Shown here: positions 41,069 to 50,940 of the stretch, one piece after another
Numbering within the stretch: the stretch's first letter is position 1
Layout of the letters: each line of letters starts with the position of its first letter
Source: Cricetomys ansorgei
Lineage: Eukaryota; Chordata; Mammalia; Rodentia; Nesomyidae
Length of the DNA stretch: 64,000 bases
Reading direction: 5' to 3'
NCBI GenBank assembly: GCA_026225945.1
Contig: JAMJFZ010000818.1
Location: 1,841,001-1,905,000, forward strand
Made by a program: the position numbers and the translations under genes
Notes under the pieces: model-generated
Told to the model about the DNA's origin: nothing
What the model saw: only the letters and a program-made list of their open reading frames with translations
Databases searched by the model: none

Positions 41069-41304
41069 GTTTGACTTTTCCAAAAGATTTATTTATTTTC
41101 ATGTGTGTGTTTTATATCATCTGCGCACCTTGTGCATGCAATGCCCACGGAGACCTGAAGAGGGCGTCTGACCCCCTGAAACTGGAGTGACAGATGGTTG
41201 TGAGCTGCCATGTGGGTGCTGGGAATCGAGGCTGGGTCTTCTGGAAGAGCAGCCAATGCTCTTAACTTCGGAGCCATGACTCCAGCCCTCCCTGTTTGAC
41301 TTTT
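41069..41304 (-). mobile_element. B2 SINE, reverse, with target duplication
   Basis: B2 body at 41080-41293: agatttatttattttcatgt, cgcaccttgtgcatgcaatg, agacctgaagagggcgtctg, gtgggtgctgggaatcgagg and ccatgactccagccc. Flanked by the exact 11-bp duplication gtttgactttt (41069-41079 and 41294-41304). A clean retroposition event. Confidence 0.97.
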
Positions 41305-41688
41305 TAAGAAACCATTTTCGAGGAGAGACAGACTTGCCCTTTATCTTGGGAATGGACAATTTTCTCGTAGTATAAGGCTGGGGCTGCCTTCCTTGCTAGC
41401 TCTCCCCGACTCAGACCTCTGAGTACTGCAGTCAGCTTCCTCTGCTGCTCAGAGCTGAGCCTCTAAGCCCCACAGGAATGTCCAAGGCAAGGACCTTTGC
41501 CACTCACGCTAATGGCAGAGGTGTGTTCTGAGGAAGGCACGGAGAGGCCATTCTGCTGTGAAAACATCCTAGTGAGTGTTTAGACAAACCTGATGACACA
41601 GACGCTGGCTGTTCTTCATGTAATCAAAGCACTCGGGGAACAAGCCATGCGCAGAAAGCCTCTAAAATAGAAGCTCAATGTGCAGCAC
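41305..41688. other. Unassigned single-copy sequence
   Basis: Nothing recognised. Confidence 0.4.
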
Positions 41689-41689
41689 A

Positions 41690-41935
41690 CGGAACGCACG
41701 ACCCAGCGACGACCGGTCACTGTCCACTGCTGGCAATCGCTTCCCGTACTTAACCACACACTCTTTAGTTCACTAGGACTGGCGCAGCGTGACGGTGTTT
41801 ACACACATTCACACGGCACCGCCACCAACCAGGGCTGTGTGTTGCACTGTGACGTTGAGACAGCTATTACATCATCAGGTGACGGGCGCTTCCCCTCTCT
41901 GTTATAACCTGGATTCCAGTGGCATTTGCATCCAT
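41690..41935 (-). mobile_element. Probable ancient DNA-transposon fragment
   Basis: Phrases ggactggcgcagcgtgacgg, tgtgttgcactgtgacgttg, agacagctattacatcatca, ggtgacgggcgcttcccctc and tctgttataacc follow a mammal-wide repeat rich in gacgt/cgtag words that I associate with an old DNA transposon. I cannot recall the family name. CpG-rich relative to its surroundings, which fits. Strand is provisional. Confidence 0.45.
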
Positions 41936-42007
41936 GGTTGACTGAGCCTTCCCCTGCTTAGTACTTGGCTTGAGCGTCCCTCCCTTGTCAATGTGGTGTA
42001 ACTCTTC

Positions 42008-42105
42008 GTGGATGTACTGTGTAGCCCAGGCTGGACTGGAATTCATGGCGATCCTCCTGCTCCCACCTTCCCAGTGCTGGGATCCCAGGCCTGTTCCATT
42101 TTGCT
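42008..42105 (-). mobile_element. B1 SINE fragment, reverse
   Basis: tgtgtagcccaggctggact, catggcgatcctcctgctcc and cagtgctgggatcccaggcc. Confidence 0.78.
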
Positions 42106-42460
42106 CCAAGCCCAGCAGAGGGTAGATCCCCATCCTGCCTACAGGAACCCTGAACGTTAGTGCCTCCGGTTTCATTCCTGCCTTGGTTTTCCAAGGTTAC
42201 TCAAATAATTCACATTAATCCCATGGGAAAGCGCCCGAGGACAGCAGCCAGCATGCCCAGACTCATGGTTATGTCAAGGCCACGGCTACCTCACTTCCCT
42301 CTCCTCTGCTTTGCCCACAAGCCTCCCTGATCACATTGGAATCTTCCAGCTGGTGGCCCCCTCCCCCCATACCTGGGTGTCCTCCGCTCCACTTGGTAAT
42401 CATTCTCTCTTTGCCCCCCAAAAGGACATGCCCATCTCCTCTTCCCTTCCCCCGCAAGGT
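42106..42460. other. Unassigned single-copy sequence
   Basis: Nothing recognised. Confidence 0.4.
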
Positions 42461-42700
42461 GACACTATAGACCTTTGCAGTGGTCCCCATCCCTGTCTTT
42501 TTCTTTCTCGGAAATGGAGAAACTTGATCCAGCTGCTTAAAGGAATTCAAACTGGCCCGACAGGAATTGCTCTAGCGCCATTCCCAGCCCTGATGGGAAA
42601 ACAGAGAGATAAAAATCACTGTCAGCGCCTGCTGGAAGCTCTGGATACAGTTAGTATTAGTTGTGTCCTTGCAAATTAGCTCCCGGTTGACAAAAAGACC
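42461..42700. promoter_or_regulatory. Candidate conserved non-coding block
   Basis: Repeat-free: ctttctcggaaatggagaaa, ttgatccagctgcttaaagg, caaactggcccgacaggaat, cagagagataaaaatcactg tcagcgcc and gatacagttagtattagttg. Compact and low in CpG decay. Inferred from style. Confidence 0.35.
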
Positions 42701-42787
42701 CGGAGCTAGGAGAGGTGGTTAGCCTGCGTAGCTGCAGAGAGGCAGGGCTGGAGTTGCCACCCAAACTTAACAGTTCCTGTACTCTTG

Positions 42788-43082
42788 GCTAGGGAGATGA
42801 GTGTCTCCCTGGACAGCGCGAGGACCGAGTTTAGTCCCCGGTACCGCTGAAAAGCCAAGCATGGTGAAGTCTGCCTGTAATCTCAGCACAGGGGAGGCAG
42901 AGACCCATGGGTCCCTGGGACTTGCTGGCCAACCAGTTTGTCTGGATTGTAGAGTTCTGGGCTTAGTGAGAGATACTATCTCAAACTATCATGAGGAGAG
43001 CCATTGGCCTGGCACTGGCGGTGGCTGCCACACACCCACACACCATACACACCCACAAGAAGGCTCCGGTCTCCAGGGGAAA
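42788..43082 (+). mobile_element. RSINE1-type SINE, forward
   Basis: Degraded head (ctagggagatgagtgtctcc), gagtttagtccccggtaccg, aagtctgcctgtaatctcag, gacttgctggccaaccagtt, gagagatactatctcaaact and a CA-rich end. Confidence 0.82.
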
Positions 43083-43472
43083 GGGGTTAGCGAGAAAACG
43101 GTGGGATCAAAATAAGGCTTGCTCTTTACATCAGAGTGAGGAATGCATGAGCCTACCGGCTTTGGTGATTGGATGGTGGTTCCACAGGCCGTTGCTGGGA
43201 GGGAAAGCTTGGTGAAGGACCCCTGCAGGAACCGAAGCGTGGTTTTTCACACCCTCCTTGTGGAAGCTGGAACTATTTCAATTATAAAATGTTCTGTGAA
43301 TTTTGGGTTCTGGGTGCCAGCGATGTGTCGATATTGGTCAGATGATAACTCAGGGATCAGTATGGGGTAGGCATGTTGGATGGGAGCCTGAGCTCATGTG
43401 CGGACAGGGGTCAAAGGGGACATCTTGGTACCTTGCCTTTTGAAGTCTAAAATGTCTAAGATGGAGAATCTC
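43083..43472. other. Unassigned single-copy sequence
   Basis: Contains the AT-rich words gaactatttcaattataaaa and ttggtcagatgataactcag. Could be regulatory but not called. Confidence 0.4.
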
Positions 43473-43473
43473 A

Positions 43474-43705
43474 TTTTTATTTATTATTTTACTTTGTCTT
43501 TTTGGTGATGCGATCTAGTAGCCCAGGCTGGCCCTAAACTCTTTATGTAGCTGAAGATGGCTTTGGATTCATATCCTCTTGTCTGTACATCAGGAGTACT
43601 AGGACTTCAGAAATGTACCATGGCGCCCCATTTATGTGGTGCCAAGGGTTGAACCTAGGGCATCTATACACTCAACCAATTGAGCTACATCCCAGTTGCA
43701 GAAGT
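43474..43705 (-). mobile_element. B4 SINE, reverse
   Basis: T-rich start, agtagcccaggctggcccta, agctgaagatggctttggat, gtggtgccaagggttgaacc tagggcat and caattgagctacatcccagt. Confidence 0.88.
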
Positions 43706-43714
43706 TAACTGTAG

Positions 43715-44000
43715 TTATATATAAAATAATTGTTTTATGCACTGTTGGGCGAGGGGCTGTCTAGGGCATTTTGTATTGTTTGCAGGTGTTGGATTTCTGT
43801 GGGGAGGGATGTTTGATTGCTAATGATCTGCATGTGGTGTCAGTAGAATGCCTAAGGAGCTCTGAATCAGTAAAAACACCTGAGCTCAGATGCTCGAGCT
43901 TCCACTGTCAGGATGGTGCTGCTGTGACGGTGGTTCCCTCTGCTGAGGTCTGGCAGGCTTCCATGTATGAATATGCCTTTGCATCTTCCTTGCTGAGCCA
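43715..44000 (+). mobile_element. Unnamed interspersed repeat, forward copy
   Basis: Inverted relative of 31565-31860: tgcactgttgggcgaggggc, ttgtattgtttgcaggtgtt gg, tcagtagaatgcctaaggag, cttccactgtcaggatggtg and ctgctgaggtctggcaggct. Family not named. Confidence 0.6.
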
Positions 44001-44069
44001 CTCCAGCAGCAGCTGCTACTACACATCCCTAGCACACGAAATTAAAAAAGAAAGGAAGGAAGAAAGAAA

Positions 44070-44165
44070 CTGGTCAGTCATGGAGACACTTGCCTGTCAT
44101 TCCTGAAGAGGTGGGAAGATTGTGAGTTTGAGGCCAGCCTGGGCTACATTTAAAAAAAAAAAAAA
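44070..44165 (+). mobile_element. B1-related SINE fragment, forward
   Basis: acttgcctgtcattcctgaa, gaagattgtgagtttgaggc, cagcctgggctacattt and an A14 tail. The middle is shortened. Confidence 0.8.
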
Positions 44166-44530
44166 GAAAAGGAAAGGAAGAAGAGAATGGTAGGAAGAGC
44201 CTCTCCATCTCTCACTGAACACACTGATCATATGTTCTAGAACATTCCCAGCCCTTACCCCTTGTCCTATCAGCCAGGCATTTGGGCTCACATAATTGGA
44301 CAGGAACTACTATGATTGTCAGTCCATCTATCCCCAGGGGTCACCTACTCCAGGGCATCCATCAGTAGGAAGCCTGGGAGATAGCCACAGGGTGCCTGTC
44401 AGTCACCCGGTAGCCACACCTCCCTGTGCACTTTCTACCTCCAAAACTTTACAACTTCCAGATAGCCAAGCCCCTCCCTCCGTCCTCGCCCCTCCCTTGG
44501 GTGGCCTGTTCCCTTCCCTCCCTCTCTGTG
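44166..44530. other. Unassigned sequence
   Basis: Purine-rich start (aaaggaaaggaagaagagaa), then unrecognised single-copy sequence. Confidence 0.4.
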
Positions 44531-45060
44531 TTGGCTTGTAACCTTGATGATCCAGCCAAATGAGTTATTTGAGATGGAAACGTTAATTTCTTTGAGCAGA
44601 TGGGTGTCAGCACTGCTCTGTAAAAAGGTGGCTGTCTGCCGCGTTGGCTCGAGGTGGTGCAGAGACGGGCCTGGCTGCTGGCTCAACTGTGGAGTGTGAA
44701 GAGAATCATATGTTAACCGCACTGAGGGAAATGCCTACTTAGGCCCAGCCCTTCCAGAGAAAAATCATTGCGCTCCCCCTCCCAATCTTTTTGTTTTAAA
44801 TCTGGGTTTTCACATCTCCGAAGAAAGAAAGAAAGAACTCTGAAACTCATTATATCTCAAAGCGCAGGCCAGCAACTGCTGCGAGCAGAGTCGCCACCCA
44901 AAGCATATCAGAAAGGCACAGTTTGGAGACCTGTGTCCCTCTGTCCCCTGCTCCTGCCCTCCTCTGGCCTCCCCCTACAAGCCCCGTTTTTTCAGGGGTG
45001 ATGACATGGGGAATGTTCCAGGTTAACAAGCTCCCTGGGGGGGCAGTCATTCCCACTGAA
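44531..45060. promoter_or_regulatory. Candidate conserved non-coding block
   Basis: Over 500 bp without repeats: gatgatccagccaaatgagt, gaaacgttaatttctttgag, gaatcatatgttaaccgcac and gaaactcattatatctcaaa. Part of the longest repeat-poor interval of the window (44.2-47.6 kb). Confidence 0.38.
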
Positions 45061-45720
45061 GTTGAACTGTCTTACCCACTGATGACGAAATAGCATTGTC
45101 AAACTGCAGGTAAAAATTCAAAACAAAATCATAAAATCTCGAGGTTTGGTATGGAGGTGGTTTTTTATTTTATTTTATTTTCTTTCTTGGGAAAAAAAAA
45201 ATCCAATTTCCATCTATTTTTTTCAGATTTAATGCCAAAAGGGGGGGAAAAAAAAACCTTTACAGTTGGAAATACGCAAGGGAAAAGATAAGAGCTTAGC
45301 ACAAAGAGATCATTTGTGCTCTAGAAGCCAAGGTTTGGAAATTCCAGAGATTTCCAAGAAAAACCGATCCCTGTCCTTGGCAATGGAGCTGGTCCCCACT
45401 GCCCCGCCCCGCCCGCCGCTGCCTTCCCTGAGAGTTCCATCCAATTTTCTCTTGAATACATGAGAAGAAGCCTCAATGACTTCCCCAGGGACCTTCCTTA
45501 TAGGAAACCTCGCTGCGGGAGGATTTATGAAGCGTCTGTAAAATATGTGTGTAGGAACTCGGGACATTTTGATCGCTACCAAGGAGAAAAAATGGACAGT
45601 TTCGTATGAGTTGGATTCGTGAGCATTTTTTATTGGTTTTTAAAATTAATTAATCTCTTCCTCCTTTGTTAGAAATTCTTGGCACAGACACAAGCCCCCC
45701 CGGAGAAGGGAGACATTGCC
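45061..45720. promoter_or_regulatory. Candidate conserved non-coding block with palindrome
   Basis: Repeat-free with A/T homopolymer runs (tttttattttattttatttt; two A9-A10 runs). Holds the inverted repeat ttggaaat (45335-45342) / atttccaa (45350-45357) with a 7-base spacer, and gatgacgaaatagcattgtc and ttttaaaattaattaatctc words. Confidence 0.38.
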
Positions 45721-46029
45721 CACGGGCTGTATGTCTAAACTGTCAGGTTTTCAACCCCCAAATCTCCGGAGGCGAAGCCAGGTTTCACAGTCCTGCTCTC
45801 CGGTGGGGAGCAGCTTGTCAGCCTGGGGAGAGGGGGTAGATTATTAGGTGGTTCCACCCCTGCCTCTAACAGCCTTTGTGCCACTGGCTAGAGCCAGCAG
45901 TCCCTGGGGCTGGGTCCACACTCAGCCATATCCACACTGGGATGAAGCCAGATGCGTATTCTCCTCGCCGCCCCAGCCTGGGCCACCCCTAGCACCCAAG
46001 GGTAGCCTGGGAGTGGTTTAACTCATTAT
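45721..46029. other. Unassigned single-copy sequence
   Basis: Nothing recognised. Confidence 0.4.
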
Positions 46030-46335
46030 CTTTTTACTCTCAGGGTCACTGTTCTACACCCCAATTTGGCTTCCAAAGACAAGGAGTTTCCCGGATGTAG
46101 GAAAGGAGAGAGGTCTGTGTGTCCTGCTTCGATTGTTAGTTCATCCTGGGGCTCCTTCTCTGACTCGGCTTCATTATCTATAAAATTTTTAAAATCTGAA
46201 AACTCAGCGATCTTAAAAAGGAAGATGTCACAAAGGAGGAGCAGATTTGTTCCCGTCTCCTCTCTCTACCCAGGGGACATCTGGCAAATAGCCAGAATTT
46301 TTGGCTTGTCATAATTTTTAGGGGAAGACACACAG
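46030..46335. promoter_or_regulatory. Candidate conserved non-coding block
   Basis: Repeat-free: cattatctataaaattttta aaatctg, gcgatcttaaaaaggaagat, gcaaatagccagaatttttg and gcttgtcataatttttagg. AT-rich edges around a GC-moderate core. Confidence 0.35.
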
Positions 46336-46579
46336 GTGGGACCTAGTGCATATAAACCCAGGACCCTGCTCAGCAATGCCCAAGACATTCTCCTCCCACC
46401 AAGGATGGTCTAGCCCACACACCAGTGGTGCTGAGTATGCCTGGTCATGGTGATTAAAGTAATAAAAGGAAACATGGATGAAGGAGTTCTGAAAATGTAT
46501 TCAATAAACCTTAGCAGTCATTGCTAGATGAGAGCACTGGTGGATCCTGCTTGGACCACCTTAAAGGATTCCAAGGCTG
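46336..46579. other. Unassigned sequence
   Basis: Nothing recognised. Confidence 0.4.
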
Positions 46580-46990
46580 TAAAGCAGCTCAGCTAGACGT
46601 GTGGTGATTGATTAGTAATGTCTGCTGTGGCCCAGTAAGGGGAAAGCAGCAGCCCTGGCTCCTTGTATTTTCTGACCCTGGACTATGCAAGGGAAACATC
46701 TGCTTCAGTTCTGACATTCTGCAATTCTATTGTGGGGCTTCAGCAAGTCAGTCTTCAAAGTTCTGCAGTCAGCATTATTTACAGAATATTTAAGCAGCAC
46801 AGGCTCCTGCTGGCTTGTGTGGTGGGAGTGGGTGGGTGAGCTGAGAGGAAGACAGAGCCTCTTCTGTGCAGGGTAAGCTGCTGACAGCACATAGCGGTGC
46901 TTCCTATTCGGCACCCTCCCCAAATTTTCCCCATCTCGCATGGGGCTAAAATTTTGTATTTTTAGAATAACCCCGTTGAATTAAAACACC
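46580..46990. promoter_or_regulatory. Candidate conserved non-coding block
   Basis: Repeat-free 400 bp. TGATTGAT at 46605-46612 followed by TAGTAATG is a PBX/HOX-type word. Others are gcattatttacagaatattt and gctaaaattttgtattttta. Confidence 0.38.
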
Positions 46991-47635
46991 ATCTTCAGCT
47001 GCACAAATATTACCACAAAGAGGCCAACGTGCAGCCCTGCCCTATGTGGTAATCTACTAAGCTGGTTGTCACAGAGCAAAATCCAAGTGAGACAGAATGA
47101 GATGAAAGATGAGTTATTTTTAAGAGCAGATGAAGGGGCGAGGAAGGCACAGGAGAGGGTACCAGCTAGAGTCTCCATATGGCGTCATTCTAAAAGGTGC
47201 CGTTGTCGATGAGTTCAGGACCTTGGGAGTTGAAACCTGAAGATCCCGTGACCTAAGAAACCATCCTGGCCAGCGGGTGCAGTACACCACCCTACATTGC
47301 TCTGTGGCCCTTGTGTTTCATCCTTCAAGCTGCTGTCAGGATTCTCTTTCTGGGTGGGTTCCTTTTTTGCTTATGAGCCCTCTGTTGTGACTCCTCGGGA
47401 CTCACAGGACCAAGCCAAACTCCTCCCCAACTCTTGGATACAGAGATGATGCATTCACTCAGCCATCCCTTTGCCCCTTGGGCATTTGCTAATTGTTCCT
47501 TCCGAGTCCAGCAGCATAATCACCACAGCTTGTCTCTGAGCCCTGAAGCTCATACCTCGTCCCTTTGTGAAGGTCTTTACCTGTCTTTGTTCATGTTGTG
47601 TTCACAGCAAATCCTTGAGATGTGGTCATGTTTAC
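46991..47635. other. Unassigned single-copy sequence, about 0.65 kb
   Basis: No repeat confidently recognised. Part (47420-47600) has a faint L2-like feel. No gene supported. Confidence 0.4.
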
Positions 47636-47639
47636 TGTT

Positions 47640-47745
47640 TCCTGATACAGTAGCGAAACTGAGGCTTCAGAGGGGAGGAGCAATATGCCCAAGGTTGTGG
47701 GAGGAGGCCTGAGATGTCAGGACTCCAGGCTATATCCTGTGGCTT
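47640..47745 (+). mobile_element. MIR fragment, forward
   Basis: acagtagcgaaactgaggct tcagagggg, caatatgcccaaggttgtgg and gatgtcaggactccaggct. Confidence 0.7.
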
Positions 47746-47759
47746 TATTCTCTTTATCT

Positions 47760-47982
47760 CTTCTGAGACAGGGTATCACTTAACATGGTGGTGGTGATGT
47801 GACATCAAGATTTCCATGTAAACGTGACCTTGAACTTCTGATCCTCCTGCCTCCACTTCCCAGTACTGGTGTGACAGATGTGCACCACCATTCCCTATTT
47901 ATGCAGCGCTGGGGTATCGAACCCAGGACTTCATGTATGTTAGGGAAATACTCTACTGGCTGAGCTCCATCTCCAGACAATC
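47760..47982 (-). mobile_element. B4 SINE, reverse
   Basis: ttctgagacagggtatcact, aacgtgaccttgaacttctg atcctcctg, gcgctggggtatcgaaccca and ctggctgagctccatctcca. Confidence 0.9.
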
Positions 47983-48499
47983 AGGGCTCCCGTTTATTAT
48001 GTGGAGCTAAGTACATCACTTTCCTAAGGTCTAGACTGAACCACGGGAGCATGTAGAAAGAGTGTGTACCCCCCACCAGACCCACACAGACCCTTTTCAT
48101 TCTGCCTGGCAGAGAAGCTGCTGTGACATCCAAAAGGAATGGATGCCGTGGTCTTGTCTGGTCTTGTGCTTGTCTGGCTGCCTTCAAGGGACAGAGGCTG
48201 GGCTCTGCATGGTGATACCGTCTGGTTTGTCTTTTCTGCACGTGCGAGCCCTGCTGTTCCAGAAGATGAGTGATGGGGGCAGGGAACCTTAGGTCCCCTA
48301 GCCACAGAGCACTTCTCCAGCGACTCCAGTACATGATCTTAATCACAAACCCGGGGGCCAAGAACCACTGTCCAACCCAGCTGAGAGGTGGGGAGAGGAC
48401 CCAGGGCCCTGAATCCCACTTGAGTTCTTACTGCCTGTAATGGGCAGCAGGTGGCGCCACGGCCCTGGCTTAACAAGGACAGCGGGATGGTGGAAAGGG
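47983..48499. other. Unassigned single-copy sequence, about 0.5 kb
   Basis: Nothing recognised. A 126-codon minus frame overlaps a plus frame and shows no domain. Confidence 0.4.
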
Positions 48500-48735
48500 A
48501 GGGGGGGATCCAGTAAGAGAAGCTAGTGGAAAACAAGGACTTAAATGAACAATTTGTTCCAAAACATTTGCCTTGTAACGGGGTCATCTATAAACTCTGG
48601 GGTTTCCTGTTTGCAGTGGAACAGACCGGCCAGCGGGTGGCCACTCTATTCCTTGGGGCCAGGGAGTTGCTTCTGAAGGCTCCAGAGCTCAGGCCTCCTC
48701 CCCACCCCTGGGTCAGATTGGCTCTGAAATTTCCC
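48500..48735. promoter_or_regulatory. Candidate conserved block with SOX-like palindrome
   Basis: gaacaa-t-ttgttc (48547-48559) is a perfect 6-bp inverted repeat with a one-base centre and resembles two head-to-head SOX half-sites. Also ccaaaacatttgccttgtaa. No repeats. Confidence 0.33.
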
Positions 48736-49090
48736 AGCTTCTGTGGCTCTAAGTGAGATCTGGTGGCAAGCAGCAACATTTGCTGTGTGTCACTTTCCAG
48801 ACACTGGGTTCCAGACGCCGTCAGGAGGAGGGCTGAACTCACGGTCGTTTCCAGAGGAGAGGCCGGCTCTGATCTCTGCATACCCTCTGCTGTCGGCCTT
48901 GTGCCAAGAGATGAAGGTGGCCGTTTGACAAAAAGAGGGAGCCGCTGCGGTCACCGTGGCCGTGGAGGGAGACGCTTGGTCTGAAGCCCAGACCTGGTTG
49001 TTTGGGGCAGAGAGGTGGCGTAGTATTCCGCTACTGAAATCACTTCATCATGGGCTCCGGGATGGCCAGGCCGGGTAGAGGGGGCCGGAG
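48736..49090. other. Unassigned single-copy sequence
   Basis: Nothing recognised. Confidence 0.4.
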
Positions 49091-49094
49091 CTGT

Positions 49095-49190
49095 AACTCA
49101 GCTTGTTGTTGAGCCGTGTGACCTTCGATGAGCATTTAGCATCTTGGGATGTCGGTTTCCTCTGTAGATAACTGCTCAACAGTGAAGCTG
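49095..49190 (-). mobile_element. MIR fragment, reverse
   Basis: gagccgtgtgaccttcgatg agcatttag and gtcggtttcctctgtagata are antisense MIR phrases. Confidence 0.65.
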
Positions 49191-49584
49191 CCACTCGGGG
49201 AGGCAGGGATGCTCACAGATCGCTTATGGCGGGATGTTAGGTACCTCGCGAGAGCCAACAGGTTGTCCTCACAGGTCAACACAGGCCTGGAAGCACAGAG
49301 ACATCGAGGGAAAGGCAACTTTTTAACTCACCATGACACCTTCTCGAGTCAGATGTAGTCACATGACGTCATCAGCCACGGGCTACAAGGTGACAGCGCA
49401 AAAGCCCCGTCACCTAGTGACTCTGAGCAGTAGCTCTGTGTATGCTGCATGCTCACGGTGATGTTGGGTGAAGCATCCAGAAGTTCCGCTGGACAGCTAA
49501 GTGCTCAGTTCAAACTTGACCTTGACAATAAAGCACCGGTTTATGCGTGTTCTGCTTTACGCTTTTTAATTACTATTTTAAAGG
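49191..49584. other. Unassigned sequence
   Basis: tgtagtcacatgacgtcatc near 49354 contains an exact CRE-type TGACGTCA (about 49366-49373). Otherwise nothing recognised. Confidence 0.4.
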
Positions 49585-49712
49585 TCTTTTTTTTTTTTTC
49601 CCTTTTGAGACAGGGTCTCACTATGTGGCCCTTGCTGGTCTGGAACTCTCAGAGATCCTCCTGCCTCTGCCTCGAGTGTGCCGTTCTAAGATTAAAGGTG
49701 TGTGCCGCTATG
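49585..49712 (-). mobile_element. B1 SINE, reverse
   Basis: T12, cttttgagacagggtctcac, tgctggtctggaactctcag, gatcctcctgcctctgcctc and gattaaaggtgtgtgccgct. Confidence 0.92.
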
Positions 49713-49960
49713 TTTTTTTTTTTTTTGTTGTTGTTGTTTGTTTGTTTGTTTTTTTAATGACAGGGTCCCAAGTATTCCAGGCTGGCTTTGAACGTGCACT
49801 GAGGATGACCTTGAACTTCTGATCCTCCTGTCTCCAGCTCCCAAGAGTGCTGTGATAACAGACTGCACCACCCCACGTGGTTTATGTGGTGCCAGGATCA
49901 AATCCAGGGCTTCTGCCATGCTAGGAAAGCACTCTACCATCTGAGCCGCAGCCCCATCCT
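49713..49960 (-). mobile_element. B4 SINE, reverse
   Basis: T-run with TTG units, ttccaggctggctttgaacg, gaggatgaccttgaacttct, atgtggtgccaggatcaaat and accatctgagccgcagcccc. The terminus ctgagccgcagccccat is repeated exactly at 49979-49995. Confidence 0.9.
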
Positions 49961-49999
49961 AGGGTGCCCCGCTCCCACCTGAGCCGCAGCCCCATGTAG

Positions 50000-50136
50000 A
50001 CAAGGTTTTACTGCATCATCCTGTCTGGCTCGGAATTAACTATGTAGACCAGGCTGGCCCTGAACTCACAGAGATCTTCCTGCCTCTGCCTCCCAGATGC
50101 TGAGATTAAAGGCACACGCCACCATATCTCGCTTTT
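50000..50136 (-). mobile_element. B1 SINE, reverse
   Basis: gacaaggttttactgcatca, agaccaggctggccctgaac, gatcttcctgcctctgcctc and gattaaaggcacacgccacc. Confidence 0.92.
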
Positions 50137-50389
50137 TACTTTTTTTCTTAATGAAAACAATCATATTCTTTTCTAATGACATCATTTGTGCCCATTGCAA
50201 AAACTTTTAAACAATCTGAAAAAGAATTGACATATGTTTTCTGATGTGCTCAATGTAAAACTTTAAAAAATATTTCATTTATTTTTTTATAATACTTTCA
50301 TTAATAATTTGAGTTTCATACAATGTATCTCGGTAATACTCTCTTCCTATTCCTCCCTGTTCCACCCTCCCATCCCTTGCCCCCCTCAC
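50137..50389. other. Unassigned AT-rich sequence
   Basis: attgacatatgttttctgat and taatactttcattaataatt. Possibly old LINE material. Confidence 0.35.
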
Positions 50390-50390
50390 C

Positions 50391-50434
50391 AAAAAAAAAA
50401 AAAAAAAAAAAAAAGAAGAAGAAGAAGAAGAAGA
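50391..50434. repeat. A-run followed by (AAG)n
   Basis: A24 then (GAA)6-7. A pure purine strand that could form triplex DNA. Confidence 0.95.
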
Positions 50435-50589
50435 ATAAAATTAAGGCCAGCTTATGTGGCAGGAGCATGGATCATGGGCATCACCATGGTTTTGGGAGGT
50501 TGGAGGCTTCTCTGATCATGAGCATTCACCTGACCCATACTTGCCTAAGACTATGATGAAATTTGACATGAAGTTGGGCCTTACTGTCC

Positions 50590-50940
50590 AAACCTGCAGG
50601 CACCCAGGCCTAGAGCAGGCACTCAGACATTACTTAGGCTCCCTGATATCCTGGAAGCACCAAAACATCTTGCAGGCCCCCCAGATATTCTGCAGGTACC
50701 AGGGCATCCCATAGGTGCCCAGACATCCCATGGGTACCAGAACATCCCCTGAGTTCCAGGGCATCCCATAGGTGCCCAGACATCCCACGGGTACCAGAAC
50801 ATCCCCTGAGTTCCAGGGCATCCTATAGATGCCCAGGAATCACACAGGCACTGAGATAACCCTCAGGCACCCAGACATCTCACATGCTGGACATTACTCA
50901 GGCACTTGAACACCACGCAGGCACCATGGAAACACTCATC
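50590..50940. repeat. 19-bp minisatellite with 57-bp higher-order unit
   Basis: Core 50697-50830: three 19-bp subunits (ccagggcatcccataggtg, cccagacatcccatgggta, ccagaacatcccctgagtt) form a 57-bp unit. Unit starts fall at 50697, 50754 and 50811, exactly 57 apart. Diverged subunits of the (c)caggcaccc-agacatc type extend to both sides (about 50597-50940). Confidence 0.93.
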
